Shown here piece after piece: positions 5,273-11,801 of a DNA stretch of 13,777 nt. The position numbers were made by a program, and so were the translations under genes. The stretch's first letter is position 1; each line of letters starts with the position of its first letter. Source of the DNA: JBFXAN01 sp050184225 (lineage in GTDB: Bacteria; Chloroflexota; Dehalococcoidia; CAUJGQ01); assembly GCA_050184225.1 (NCBI GenBank), contig JBFXAN010000167.1:1-13777 (forward strand). Reading direction: 5' to 3'. Below the pieces are notes generated by a model. That model had not been told where the DNA came from, ran no database searches, and saw only the letters and a list, made by a program, of their open reading frames with translations.

Positions 5273-8200
5273 CTAGTGCATCCTCCCCCGGCCCAGGTTG
5301 TAGCGGGTCTGCTCGTCGCGCGTGACACGCCCGATCTCCCGTCCGTCCACTTCCATCGTCATCCGCGCCATCTTTTCGCCCAGCTGCATCACGGTGGCGT
5401 TCAGCCGGTCCAACCGCTGCTCGATGCCCACAGTGCTCTGGCTGCTACCGCCGCTGCTGCCGTTGACCATGCTGGTATAGCCGGCTGGCTCGACGACAAC
5501 GGGATGATCGCCGAACGCCGGCGTGTGGCCGCGCAAGGCACCCGCCGCCGCTTCGGCGCGGCTTGCCGCGTTCTTCAGCCGGCCACCGCTCGCGATCAGC
5601 GCCTCCAGTTGCGCCACCGCCTCAGCCCCGCTGATCTGGCTGTTCAGGTAGGCGGTCTGGATCCGGTAGGCGTCGGCTGCCAACCCCATCGACGACGCGC
5701 GGGCAACGAGGCGAGCGATCTTCGCCGCTTGGTCAAACTGGGCGCGCGATGATCCGCCCATCGGTGGTGCGACACCGACAAAGCCCTCACCGGAGGCAAA
5801 GGGGTTGACACCCATTGCCGAGAGCGCCGCCGTCGTCGCGTTCCCTCGGAACCCTTCGCCGCCCATTGGCGTGCCGAACAACTCGATGAACTGATCGGCG
5901 TAGTACTTGCCGATCTGCTCAAGCCCCTGCTGAAGCGCAGCGGCAAGCTGTGGCGTTGCGGGCCCGTAGATGCCAACCAGCGCCCAGAGGTTCGCCTGGG
6001 ACGCCGCCGGCCCCTGGAAGCTAAACCCGCTCGGCGGCAACCCGGTATCGGCGATCTTGCCGGGACCAACCGCCCGCTGTGCCCTGGTGAGTTGATTCGA
6101 CGGGATGCCGGCGAAGCTCATCGGCACCGCTGCTGCTGCGGAGACGGCCATCTCGGTGGCGGCAGAGACGACGCCGGCGGTACCGTTCTTGATGCCGATC
6201 TCGAAGCCCTTGGCGAAGTTCTCGCCCTCTTCAATCGTGCCGTACCACGGCGAGCCGGAGAACGGATTGAAGGCATCGAGTGCTTTCCCCGCTAGCTCCG
6301 CGATCACGCCATCGAGCTCTCCGATCTTGGACCGGACACCACGAATAAAGCCGGCAACCAGATCGACACCCTTCTGAAAGAGCGTAGTCGCGAGATTGCC
6401 GACAGCAGCCAATGCCTTCCCGGGCAGGGAGCGCAGGAGCGCCTCGACATCACCGATGCCGGTCGATACCGCCGTCTTCAGATCGGTCCAGGCATTCGTG
6501 ACAACGGTCTTGACGCCGTCCCAGGCGGTTTGCATTCCCGACTTCACCAGCGCCATCCCGATGCTGATCAGCGCGGGCAGCGCCTTCACGCCCAGGTCAA
6601 CGACCGCCTTGATCTGGCCCCAGATCGTCTCCGCGATCGTCTTCACGTTCGTCCACGCGCCGGACCAGTCGCCCTGGATGATGTTGAGCGGCAGTTGGAA
6701 GGCGTTCGAGATGATCGTCAGCGCGTTGTTGATCGTCGTCTTGATGTACTCCCACGCCGCCGAAACGATGGTCTCGATCTCGGTGCGGTGGGCCGTCAAG
6801 AAGCCGCTGATCGCGGACAGGGCACCTTCGACGATGGGAGCGATGGCGTTGATTACCGCCTCAGCCCGCGCCTTCATCGACTCCCACGCCGCCGCGAGTT
6901 CGGGGAGGATGAGTTGACCGAACTGCTGTAACCGGCTGCCGAGGTCGCTCAGGATTGGGCCGACAACGGCGATCACCGCTTGGGTCTTGCCCTGGATATC
7001 GCCCCAATTCTGGGTCCAGGCGACGACCATCACGCCGATCGCGACGGCAACGGCAGCGATGGCAAGGGTCAGCGGACCGCCGAGAATGGCGACGACGGCA
7101 CCGATGGGACCAACCGAGGCTGCCAGTGCTGAGAACGCGCCCACGGCGCCAGCAATCGCACCGACAACGCCCGCGATAATTCCAGCAACGACAGACAGGC
7201 CAGTGAAGGCTGCAACGACGCCGACAACGATCGGGGCGATCGTGGAGAAATGCTCTTGGACGAAGCCGATGAACTGCTGGACAGGCGGCAGGATTGTGGT
7301 AAAGACGCCGGTGATGATCGGGACGAGTGTGTCCCATCCCTGCACGAGCAGCGCCTGGACCTGAGGCCAGTTCTCTTGGACGAAGGTGACGACGGAGCCG
7401 ATGCCGCTGATCACGGCGGGTCCGTATTGGGCGATGGCAGCAATGCCGAACGTGACCGCAGCACCAAGGCCGGTGCCGATGGAGGTCGCGAACGCATCAA
7501 GGGCGGGTTTGTTTTGGTCGAGCGTGCCTTGCAGCCCGAGCAACCCGGTTTTGAGACCTTCGAAGATCGGCGTCGCGATCTTCAGCTTCAAGCTGTCGAA
7601 GGTGTCCATCAGCGTCGACCAACGACCCGCGCCGGTCTGGGCCATGTTCGACACCAGATCGGTGTCGTACCCCATCGCCTGCATCGCCTGCTGGACCGCT
7701 TCGAGGTCGGGGATCCCCTGCTGCCGCAGCTCGTTGATCATTTTGCGCGGCAGGTTGAACCGCTCGATGATCGACGTGAAATCGCCCGACACGGCCTCAC
7801 GCAAGGCGAAAGCGGCACCTTCAAGACCTTGCGCGGGATTGGAAGCAGCGAGGATCTCGGCAGTGGAGATCAGGTCTTCGATGGGAACCTTGGCTTGGCG
7901 AGCGGCGGGCATCAGCCCAGCCGTCGCAGTCGCAAGTTCGCGGAAGCCGAAGGGCGTTTGCTCGGCGCGTTGCCTGACCATCGCCAGCATCTGCTCGGTA
8001 GCAGCGCCGTCCTTGGTGAACGCCATGAACTGCGCCCGCACCTGCTCCATCTCGGAAGCGAGGCCGATGCCGAAGACACCGCCAAGACTCTTGCCCGCGC
8101 CGACGAGGGATTGCACGCCCATCGTGGCGAGGCCGATGGTGCCGAACCCGCGGGTCATGCTGCCAACCGCGCCGGTGATCTTGCCGAACAGCCCGCCCAG

Positions 8201-8323
8201 CCCGCCGAACGACTTCTGCGTCTGGCCAGCGAAGGTCGTTGCGGCAGAGGCAGCCGACTTCAGCCCCGAGTGGTAGTCACTGGCATCGAGTTCGAGGAAC
8301 GCCTTAATCGTGCCGTCGCTCAT
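5273..8323 (-). CDS. Phage tail tape-measure protein
   Basis: A 1016-residue protein that sets tail length and is released on DNA injection. The N-terminus (TIKAFLELDASDYHSGLKSA) followed by Gly/Ala/Ser-rich helices is typical of tape-measure starts. Residues 90-260 form the conserved core (QTPFGFRELATATAGLMPAA; NPAQGLEGAAFALREAVSGD; GAGRWSTLMDTFDSLKLKIA). Residues 363-436 form a long Ala/Gly/Val hydrophobic stretch that could insert in the host membrane. Amphipathic helical repeats follow, and the C-terminus ends in a heptad helix (IEQRLDRLNATVMQLGEKMA) and VDGREIGRVTRDE. At about 0.15 nm per residue the tail would be near 150 nm. The start ATG overlaps the stop of the RHH gene (ATGA). The frame is intact, with no stop or shift. 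Confidence 0.95.
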   Translation of the reverse strand: MSDGTIKAFLELDASDYHSGLKSAASAATTFAGQTQKSFGGLGGLFGKITGAVGSMTRGFGTIGLATMGVQSLVGAGKSLGGVFGIGLASEMEQVRAQFMAFTKDGAATEQMLAMVRQRAEQTPFGFRELATATAGLMPAARQAKVPIEDLISTAEILAASNPAQGLEGAAFALREAVSGDFTSIIERFNLPRKMINELRQQGIPDLEAVQQAMQAMGYDTDLVSNMAQTGAGRWSTLMDTFDSLKLKIATPIFEGLKTGLLGLQGTLDQNKPALDAFATSIGTGLGAAVTFGIAAIAQYGPAVISGIGSVVTFVQENWPQVQALLVQGWDTLVPIITGVFTTILPPVQQFIGFVQEHFSTIAPIVVGVVAAFTGLSVVAGIIAGVVGAIAGAVGAFSALAASVGPIGAVVAILGGPLTLAIAAVAVAIGVMVVAWTQNWGDIQGKTQAVIAVVGPILSDLGSRLQQFGQLILPELAAAWESMKARAEAVINAIAPIVEGALSAISGFLTAHRTEIETIVSAAWEYIKTTINNALTIISNAFQLPLNIIQGDWSGAWTNVKTIAETIWGQIKAVVDLGVKALPALISIGMALVKSGMQTAWDGVKTVVTNAWTDLKTAVSTGIGDVEALLRSLPGKALAAVGNLATTLFQKGVDLVAGFIRGVRSKIGELDGVIAELAGKALDAFNPFSGSPWYGTIEEGENFAKGFEIGIKNGTAGVVSAATEMAVSAAAAVPMSFAGIPSNQLTRAQRAVGPGKIADTGLPPSGFSFQGPAASQANLWALVGIYGPATPQLAAALQQGLEQIGKYYADQFIELFGTPMGGEGFRGNATTAALSAMGVNPFASGEGFVGVAPPMGGSSRAQFDQAAKIARLVARASSMGLAADAYRIQTAYLNSQISGAEAVAQLEALIASGGRLKNAASRAEAAAGALRGHTPAFGDHPVVVEPAGYTSMVNGSSGGSSQSTVGIEQRLDRLNATVMQLGEKMARMTMEVDGREIGRVTRDEQTRYNLGRGRMH

Positions 8324-8490
8324 CGCGCCACCACCTCAGCGGTCGCAGCAGCAGGGAGTTCACCGGCACGGCGCAAAGCATCGAGCACGATCCACGCCGC
8401 TTGGTCCTGCGGAGCGCGAAGCTCACGCTCAGCGACACGGATCAGCGCATCAACAGCATCAGCGGGCAGGGGCACAAAGACGCGGCGCAC
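8320..8490 (-). CDS. Ribbon-helix-helix (Arc/CopG-like) protein, 56 aa
   Basis: A small gene starting at GTG 8490 with GGAGG seven bases upstream, ending TGA inside the tape-measure start (ATGA). The product reads MRRVFVPLPADAVDALIRVA, ERELRAPQDQAAWIVLDALR, then RAGELPAAATAEVVAR. A short strand (RRVFVPL) followed by two helices separated by R-A-P-Q-D-Q is the ribbon-helix-helix pattern (V.vplp..a...L...AerE.R.P..QA...i..aL). Proteins of this type dimerise and bind operators. A regulator directly coupled to the tape-measure gene may control the tail operon, or the protein may be a phage accessory with the same fold. There is no terminal extension. Confidence 0.75.
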   Translation of the reverse strand: MRRVFVPLPADAVDALIRVAERELRAPQDQAAWIVLDALRRAGELPAAATAEVVAR

Positions 8491-8575
8491 GGTGCAGCCT
8501 CCTGGCTATGGGTCCAGGGTGCGCACGCAAAACACTGCAAAAACTGGCAAGAAAGCGTGAGCGAAGAAACCAACG

Positions 8576-9214
8576 TCAGGGCCAGCGTCCGGCTCTGATG
8601 TCGATCCAGTCGATGTCAGCAGCGGCCAAGTAGCGTGTGAGTGTTGCTTCTGAGACTGCGAAGTGCTTAGCCAGCAAGGGTTTGGTCAGGCGGTAGGAGC
8701 GGCGCAGCGCCATCACCTTGGCTTCCAGTTCGCCGACGTTCGGCGTCCAAGCTCCCCGCGGACGGCCTTTTGGCGTGCGGTCCGTGAGGATGTTCTCGAG
8801 CACGTCAGCGCCGACACGAAGCCGTTGGAAGGCGCGATCGCCCGCTTTGCCGCGCGGCAGATTCCGCACGCCGACGATGTGATCGAGGGCTTCGCCTTCG
8901 GGCAGCCACACGATCTCGGCAAAGGTGTTGGTTACGCCGCGCACATAGCAGCGCATGAGGGTGACGTTCAAGTCGAGGGTGACGCGGCTGGTCCACCAGT
9001 GGATCGGCCAGCCGTCACCCGCCGCTGCGCTGATCAGCACAAACAAGAGATCGTCGTAGGGTTGGTGATTGATGGCGCGGAGCACGAGCCGAACGTGATC
9101 GCCGTGAGGTGTGGCAGTAAACGCCCACTCGACGCCGCTTCCCTCATCCGTCACGGTCGGCGCAGACGGTCCCGGCAGCAGCGGCAGCAGTGCAGCGGGC
9201 CATTCGTCCAGCAT
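8576..9214 (-). CDS. Phage protein with C-terminal helix-turn-helix
   Basis: A 212-residue protein. The ATG at 9214 has AGGA six bases upstream and lies seven bases after the preceding stop; longer in-frame starts would run back into that gene. Residues 25-130 are beta-rich with conserved-looking aromatics (WPIHWWTSRVTLDLNVTLMR; EIVWLPEGEALDHIVGVRNL). A linker with TDRTPKGRPRGAWTPN follows, then a helical region and a clear HTH at about 173-200 (LTKPLLAKHFAVSEATLTRY). It probably binds DNA. Its place between replication-side and tail genes suits a middle/late regulator or a DNA-packaging accessory, but no terminase signature is present. A gap of 85 bp before the RHH gene could hold a promoter, though I see no strong one. 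Confidence 0.75.
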   Translation of the reverse strand: MLDEWPAALLPLLPGPSAPTVTDEGSGVEWAFTATPHGDHVRLVLRAINHQPYDDLLFVLISAAAGDGWPIHWWTSRVTLDLNVTLMRCYVRGVTNTFAEIVWLPEGEALDHIVGVRNLPRGKAGDRAFQRLRVGADVLENILTDRTPKGRPRGAWTPNVGELEAKVMALRRSYRLTKPLLAKHFAVSEATLTRYLAAADIDWIDIRAGRWP

Positions 9215-9221
9215 CGCCGTC

Positions 9222-9581
9222 CTACGCAACCTCGGCGGGGTCATCAGCGGCAACCACATCCACGACAACCGGCGCAGTCCTTCGCAGTGCTTCGCGCTGC
9301 TTCGCGCCCGCCATTGCCGCATCGACCAGCCGGATCAGCTCGCGGTCAATCTGGCGGTCGCGCTGCACCAGTTGCTTGATCTCGGCGCGCAGCGAGCGAT
9401 ACCGGCGTGCGCGTGCTGGACCGTCGAGATCAACATCCAATCCGAGCAAGAGCAGGTCGGTGTTCCGTGCTCGCATGTGCTTGTGCAACTCCTGACTTTC
9501 GTGCAGCAGGGCGCGTACTTGCTTCACCACAACGGCACGGTCGCCGTGGTCACCCGCATCGGTCAGCACTTCAGCTTGCAC
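9222..9581 (-). CDS. Coiled-coil phage protein (119 aa)
   Basis: The start GTG at 9581 lies inside the end of the upstream zinc-finger gene, with GGAGG seven to eight bases before it. The product has two helical segments: residues 15-40 (AVVVKQVRALLHESQELHKH) and 60-95 (YRSLRAEIKQLVQRDRQIDR, then ELIRLVDAAMAG). They are separated by a turn containing GLDVDLDGPARARR. The C-terminus is a short valine-rich strand and an acidic end. Charge and heptad spacing suggest a dimeric coiled coil. No family is recognised. The 11-base overlap with the upstream gene indicates coupled translation. Confidence 0.7.
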   Translation of the reverse strand: MQAEVLTDAGDHGDRAVVVKQVRALLHESQELHKHMRARNTDLLLLGLDVDLDGPARARRYRSLRAEIKQLVQRDRQIDRELIRLVDAAMAGAKQREALRRTAPVVVDVVAADDPAEVA

Positions 9582-9921
9582 TACTCCGCCTCCGTTTCTC
9601 GGCGTCGAAGCTGACGACGCCCGCGGCAACCTTCGCGACCGCGTCCGCATCCGTCTGATCAGCACCACCATCCGCCATCGCCTGGAGCAAGGCTGTTACC
9701 GCCCGCTCATTGGCGCGTCCCCGCCATGCCTTACTGCGGCACTTTTGCGAGCAGTACCGCGCGAGCGTCAACCCGACAAACCAGTCGTCGCACACTTGGC
9801 AGCGACGGCGCACCAGTTCGCGGCGACTGGCCCGGTAGCGGCCAAGACGGCTGAGATACGCTCTGACGGCTTGATTGGGCGGTGGGGGCGGTGGAACGGC
9901 AGCATCGTTGGTGGTGTGCAT
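9571..9921 (-). CDS. Small zinc-finger protein (116 aa)
   Basis: The ATG at 9921 has GAGGTGA five bases upstream; a GTG at 9930 has no spacing for a ribosome site. An N-terminal stretch with seven prolines is followed by an Arg-rich helix (AYLSRLGRYRASRRELVRRR). A zinc finger C41-x2-C44-x12-C57-x3-C61 (CQVCDDWF...YCSQKC) with R-S-K-A-W-R-G-R after it matches the C.vC...F....r.yCS..Cr..a.r pattern of small phage and CGNR-type fingers. The C-terminal half is helical and Ala/Asp-rich. Likely DNA or RNA binding. It is coupled with the downstream coiled-coil gene. Confidence 0.75.
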   Translation of the reverse strand: MHTTNDAAVPPPPPPNQAVRAYLSRLGRYRASRRELVRRRCQVCDDWFVGLTLARYCSQKCRSKAWRGRANERAVTALLQAMADGGADQTDADAVAKVAAGVVSFDAEKRRRSSAS

Positions 9922-9941
9922 GTGACTCACCTCGGGCTACT

Positions 9942-9971
9942 CATGGGGTATCCGGTACTCCATGGGGTATC
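9942..9971. repeat. Direct repeat in an operon gap
   Basis: CATGGGGTATC occurs at 9942-9952 and again at 9961-9971 (minus strand GATACCCCATG), with a 19-base period that is close to two helical turns. It lies 21-50 bases upstream of the zinc-finger gene start, within an 85-bp gap of an otherwise packed operon. The position suits an operator for a protein that binds direct repeats. Confidence 0.45.
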
Positions 9972-10006
9972 GATGACCTTGACCGCGGGACCGCAACAGC
10001 AGCCGT

Positions 10007-10225
10007 CTATCGTTCGGCATCGATATCCTTGACATCCCGACACCCTCGGCACAGCAGCTGCCCGCCACCGAGGACCAAGAGCGACCGTACCCACCGGCAG
10101 CAGCGCGGGCAGCGCAAGAACGTACCGCTGCGACGACGGCGGGCCTCGACGCCACGCAGGTCGACATGGAGCGACATCCGCCTCCGTGTCTTTGCCTCAC
10201 CGCCTTGCTCTTGCTGCCGCTGCAC
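10007..10225 (-). CDS. Small zinc-ribbon protein (72 aa)
   Basis: The GTG at 10225 is nine bases downstream of AGGAG, which overlaps the stop of the initiator gene. An alternative ATG at 10177 has GGAGG only three bases away. After a polar, Arg-rich N-terminus (DLRGVEARRRRSGTF) comes a zinc ribbon C39-x2-C42 ... C59-x2-C62 (LRCPRC, then LLVLGGGQLLCRGC). The Gly-rich hairpin between the two knuckles is typical of zinc ribbons. It is probably a nucleic-acid-binding accessory encoded with the replication initiator. No catalytic domain is attached. Confidence 0.75.
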   Translation of the reverse strand: MQRQQEQGGEAKTRRRMSLHVDLRGVEARRRRSGTFLRCPRCCRWVRSLLVLGGGQLLCRGCRDVKDIDAER

Positions 10226-10237
10226 GTCTTCACGCTC

Positions 10238-11251
10238 CTACAAGGCCGCATCCCCAAACCAGTTCGCATGATCGCCGGCTCGACAAATACACCGATCAAC
10301 TCCGGCAGTAGTAGACGCTTCTTTGCAACGCGCTTTGGCCTCTTCCAACGCAGAGCCTAGCTTCGACGTTGCGCTGCCGCGGTCCAGTTCCATCACGAAC
10401 ACTGCTGACGACACGCACGCAACCAAACTCTCTGCACTGTGATCGCCGAAGATGTCGCGCCAGCACTTGATCGCGTGCTCCACCAGAGAACGTGGTACTC
10501 GTGCAACCTCCCGGCGTCGTTCGCGTTGTTCGTCCTCGTCGTCGGCTTCGCTGACGTAGTACCGTTTCGCCTTAGCGAAGAGATCACCAGCATCTAGCTC
10601 ATCGTCCTTGTCGGCAGGAGCACGATGCTCTCCTGTTACTTCACTAGTTCCATGGTCACTAGTTCCATGGTCACTAGTTCCATGGTCACTAGTTAGTCCC
10701 TGATTCTGCGGGGACCCCTCCCCTTGTTTTTGCGGGGACTGCTCCCCATATTTCTCGGGTACCCCTCCCTGCATTTTGCTGGGACGTTCCCGTATTTTGC
10801 CGAGACCTCCCTGTACGTTGCGGGAACCTTCAGGCGCTTTGCTGTGCGCCTCTTCGCCTTCGTCACCATCGTCCTCAGAGGGATCGATGCCGGCAATGCG
10901 ATAGAGGTTCGACGTAGGATCGCCCGCATCTGACGTGCGCGGCATCACGTTCAACAGCCCCTTGCTTTGCAGGCTCTTGATGTGCCGCGACACGGTATCG
11001 TAGGACGCCCCACTGCGCTGGGCGATGGTCGTGATTGACGGGAAGGCGACGCCGGACTTTCGGTAAATGAAGCCGGCGATTTCGATCAGGATGAGCCGTT
11101 CACCCATTGAGATGCGGCTGCCGTCCGGCGCTTGTTCCAGCAGCATCGCATATTCCACCGCCAGATGGTTGATCCCGCGCCCGCCTTGCTTCGCCTTCTT
11201 CTGCGTCGTCTCTCGATTGCCGTTCGGTGTCAGTTCGGTTACTCTTTCCAT
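10238..11251 (-). CDS. Phage replication initiator-like HTH protein
   Basis: A 337-residue protein, start ATG at 11251. Residues 26-118 form a winged-helix domain: GERLILIEIAGFIYRKSG, then SITTIAQRSGASYDTVSRHI, then KSLQSKGLLNVMPRT. This is the HTH_36/DnaD-like arrangement of phage O-type replication initiators. Residues 120-142 are acidic. Residues 143-186 are six imperfect 7-8-residue repeats (such as PSKMQGG, SPQKQGEG, SPQNQGL), and residues 187-203 are TSDHG repeated three times. The C-terminal part (220-337) is helical (VPRSLVEHAIKCWRDIFGDH) and would recruit a helicase or loader by analogy with lambda O. In lambda-type phages the origin repeats lie inside this gene's linker, and the linker here is repeat-built at DNA level too. 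A zinc-ribbon gene follows directly. Confidence 0.75.
   Translation of the reverse strand: MERVTELTPNGNRETTQKKAKQGGRGINHLAVEYAMLLEQAPDGSRISMGERLILIEIAGFIYRKSGVAFPSITTIAQRSGASYDTVSRHIKSLQSKGLLNVMPRTSDAGDPTSNLYRIAGIDPSEDDGDEGEEAHSKAPEGSRNVQGGLGKIRERPSKMQGGVPEKYGEQSPQKQGEGSPQNQGLTSDHGTSDHGTSDHGTSEVTGEHRAPADKDDELDAGDLFAKAKRYYVSEADDEDEQRERRREVARVPRSLVEHAIKCWRDIFGDHSAESLVACVSSAVFVMELDRGSATSKLGSALEEAKARCKEASTTAGVDRCICRAGDHANWFGDAAL
10641..10694. repeat. Tandem 15-bp repeat, 3.6 copies
   Basis: TCACTAGTTCCATGG is repeated exactly at 10641-10655, 10656-10670 and 10671-10685, with nine more matching bases to 10694. Each unit contains two six-base palindromes, ACTAGT and CCATGG. On the coding strand it gives the TSDHG peptide repeats in the linker of the initiator-like protein. 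Possible iterons of a replication origin. Confidence 0.9.
10698..10828. repeat. Six degenerate 21-24-bp repeats
   Basis: Units begin CCC, contain a T-rich core and end in a G-rich block, roughly CCCnTnTTTTGCGGGGAC. The starts lie near 10698, 10721, 10745, 10767, 10789 and 10809. They encode the SPQNQGL / SPQKQGEG / PSKMQGG type repeats. The array directly adjoins the 15-bp tandem repeat, so the initiator linker is built from two repeat families in a row. Confidence 0.65.
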
Positions 11252-11255
11252 GATC

Positions 11256-11369
11256 CTAAGCCTCCGTGTCGCCCCCGGTGCCCATCACCGGGGCTTCACA
11301 TTTTTCAGTTCGCTCGCTGTTCTCGCTCGTCCTGTGACACAAAGCGGCGGCCCAGGGACCGATCCCCAA
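11256..11369 (-). CDS. Possible small ORF before the initiator gene
   Basis: A frame open from the end of the HTH/excisionase gene ends TAG four bases before the initiator ATG. Its only plausible start is TTG at 11369, giving 37 residues (LGIGPWAAALCHRTSENSER, then TEKCEAPVMGTGGDTEA). The end TEKCEAPVMGTGGDTEA looks protein-like, and the stop position would couple it to the initiator gene, whose ribosome site lies in its last codons. Against it are a weak start, no strong ribosome site and an alternative open frame. I cannot assign a function. Confidence 0.25.
   Translation of the reverse strand: MGIGPWAAALCHRTSENSERTEKCEAPVMGTGGDTEA
11273..11293. other. Stable hairpin in the initiator 5' leader
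   Basis: CCCCGGTG-CCCAT-CACCGGGG is a perfect 8-bp GC-rich stem with a five-base loop, 22-42 bases upstream of the initiator ATG. On the minus strand no T-run follows it, so it is more likely an RNA structure affecting translation than a terminator. On the plus strand a T-run appears seven bases after the stem. Confidence 0.5.
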
Positions 11370-11433
11370 GCCGCCTGCACGGTGTCTCTGGCGGAGAGCG
11401 TATGTAGTTCTACGCCGCCTTGCAGCGCCGAGG

Positions 11434-11631
11434 TTAGCGACTCATCCGCTCCACCGCCTGCGCTTCGATCGTCCGAAGCAGCATCTCCCTCGGAATCCGC
11501 ACGTTGCCGCCGAGCTTCACCGACGGCACGTCGCCGCTGTAGACCATCTTCCATGCCGTTCGTTGAGCGACACCGAGGTACGCCGCCAGCTCCGGTACGG
11601 TCCACAACTCCCGCTCGCTTACCTTTTGCAT
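11434..11631 (-). CDS. Excisionase-type HTH protein (65 aa)
   Basis: The ATG at 11631 has GGAGG five bases upstream; a GTG at 11643 would add four residues. The whole protein is one winged-helix domain: WTVPELAAYLGVAQRTAWKM is the helix-turn-helix, followed by VYSGDVPSVKLGGNVRIPRE as the wing and LLRTIEAQAVERMSR as a final helix. This is the MerR-like/HTH_17 fold of excisionases and small phage or plasmid regulators. It is the first gene of the minus-strand cluster, the usual place for an early regulator, but no integrase accompanies it. It probably binds DNA near its own promoter; a small inverted repeat (ACTCA-AC-TGAGT at 11651-11662) lies just upstream. Confidence 0.85.
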   Translation of the reverse strand: MQKVSERELWTVPELAAYLGVAQRTAWKMVYSGDVPSVKLGGNVRIPREMLLRTIEAQAVERMSR

Positions 11632-11746
11632 CTGATCCTCCACTGGATTGACTCAACTGAGTGCTCGGCTAAACATAATGTACAACGATCTGCTTATATA
11701 TGCAAATTGTTACACTGCTACGCATTACGCAAAGCGTGCAACAGAA
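11632..11746 (-). promoter_or_regulatory. AT-rich promoter region of the phage-like cluster
   Basis: The most AT-rich part of the window outside 11775-11815. On the minus strand TTGCAT and TACATT lie 17 bases apart (about 11706 to 11678) and would make a weak -35/-10 pair reading into the HTH gene. An inverted repeat ACTCA-AC-TGAGT (11651-11662) sits between this and the start codon and could be an operator. The match to consensus is only fair. Confidence 0.35.
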
Positions 11747-11770
11747 ACGGCGAGGACTGCTCCCCGCCGT
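11741..11770 (-). terminator. Rho-independent terminator of the 345-aa gene
   Basis: On the minus strand ACGGCGGGGA-GCAG-TCCTCGCCGT forms a 10-bp stem (one G-U pair) with a four-base loop, followed by TTCTGTT. It begins 32 bases after the stop of the gene at 11802-12839. It separates that gene from the phage-like cluster. Confidence 0.75.
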
Positions 11771-11801
11771 CTCATACAATATTAGATAGTATGAATACGT
11801 A

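Noticed and set aside
11273..11305. Plus-strand intrinsic terminator formed by the GC-rich hairpin and the following T-run.
   Set aside because: The T-run starts seven bases after the stem, and there is no plus-strand gene upstream that would need terminating.
164..11800. Attachment-site direct repeats flanking the phage-like cluster.
   Set aside because: I compared the two edges by eye and found no shared direct repeat longer than about six to eight bases, and no tRNA gene at either edge.
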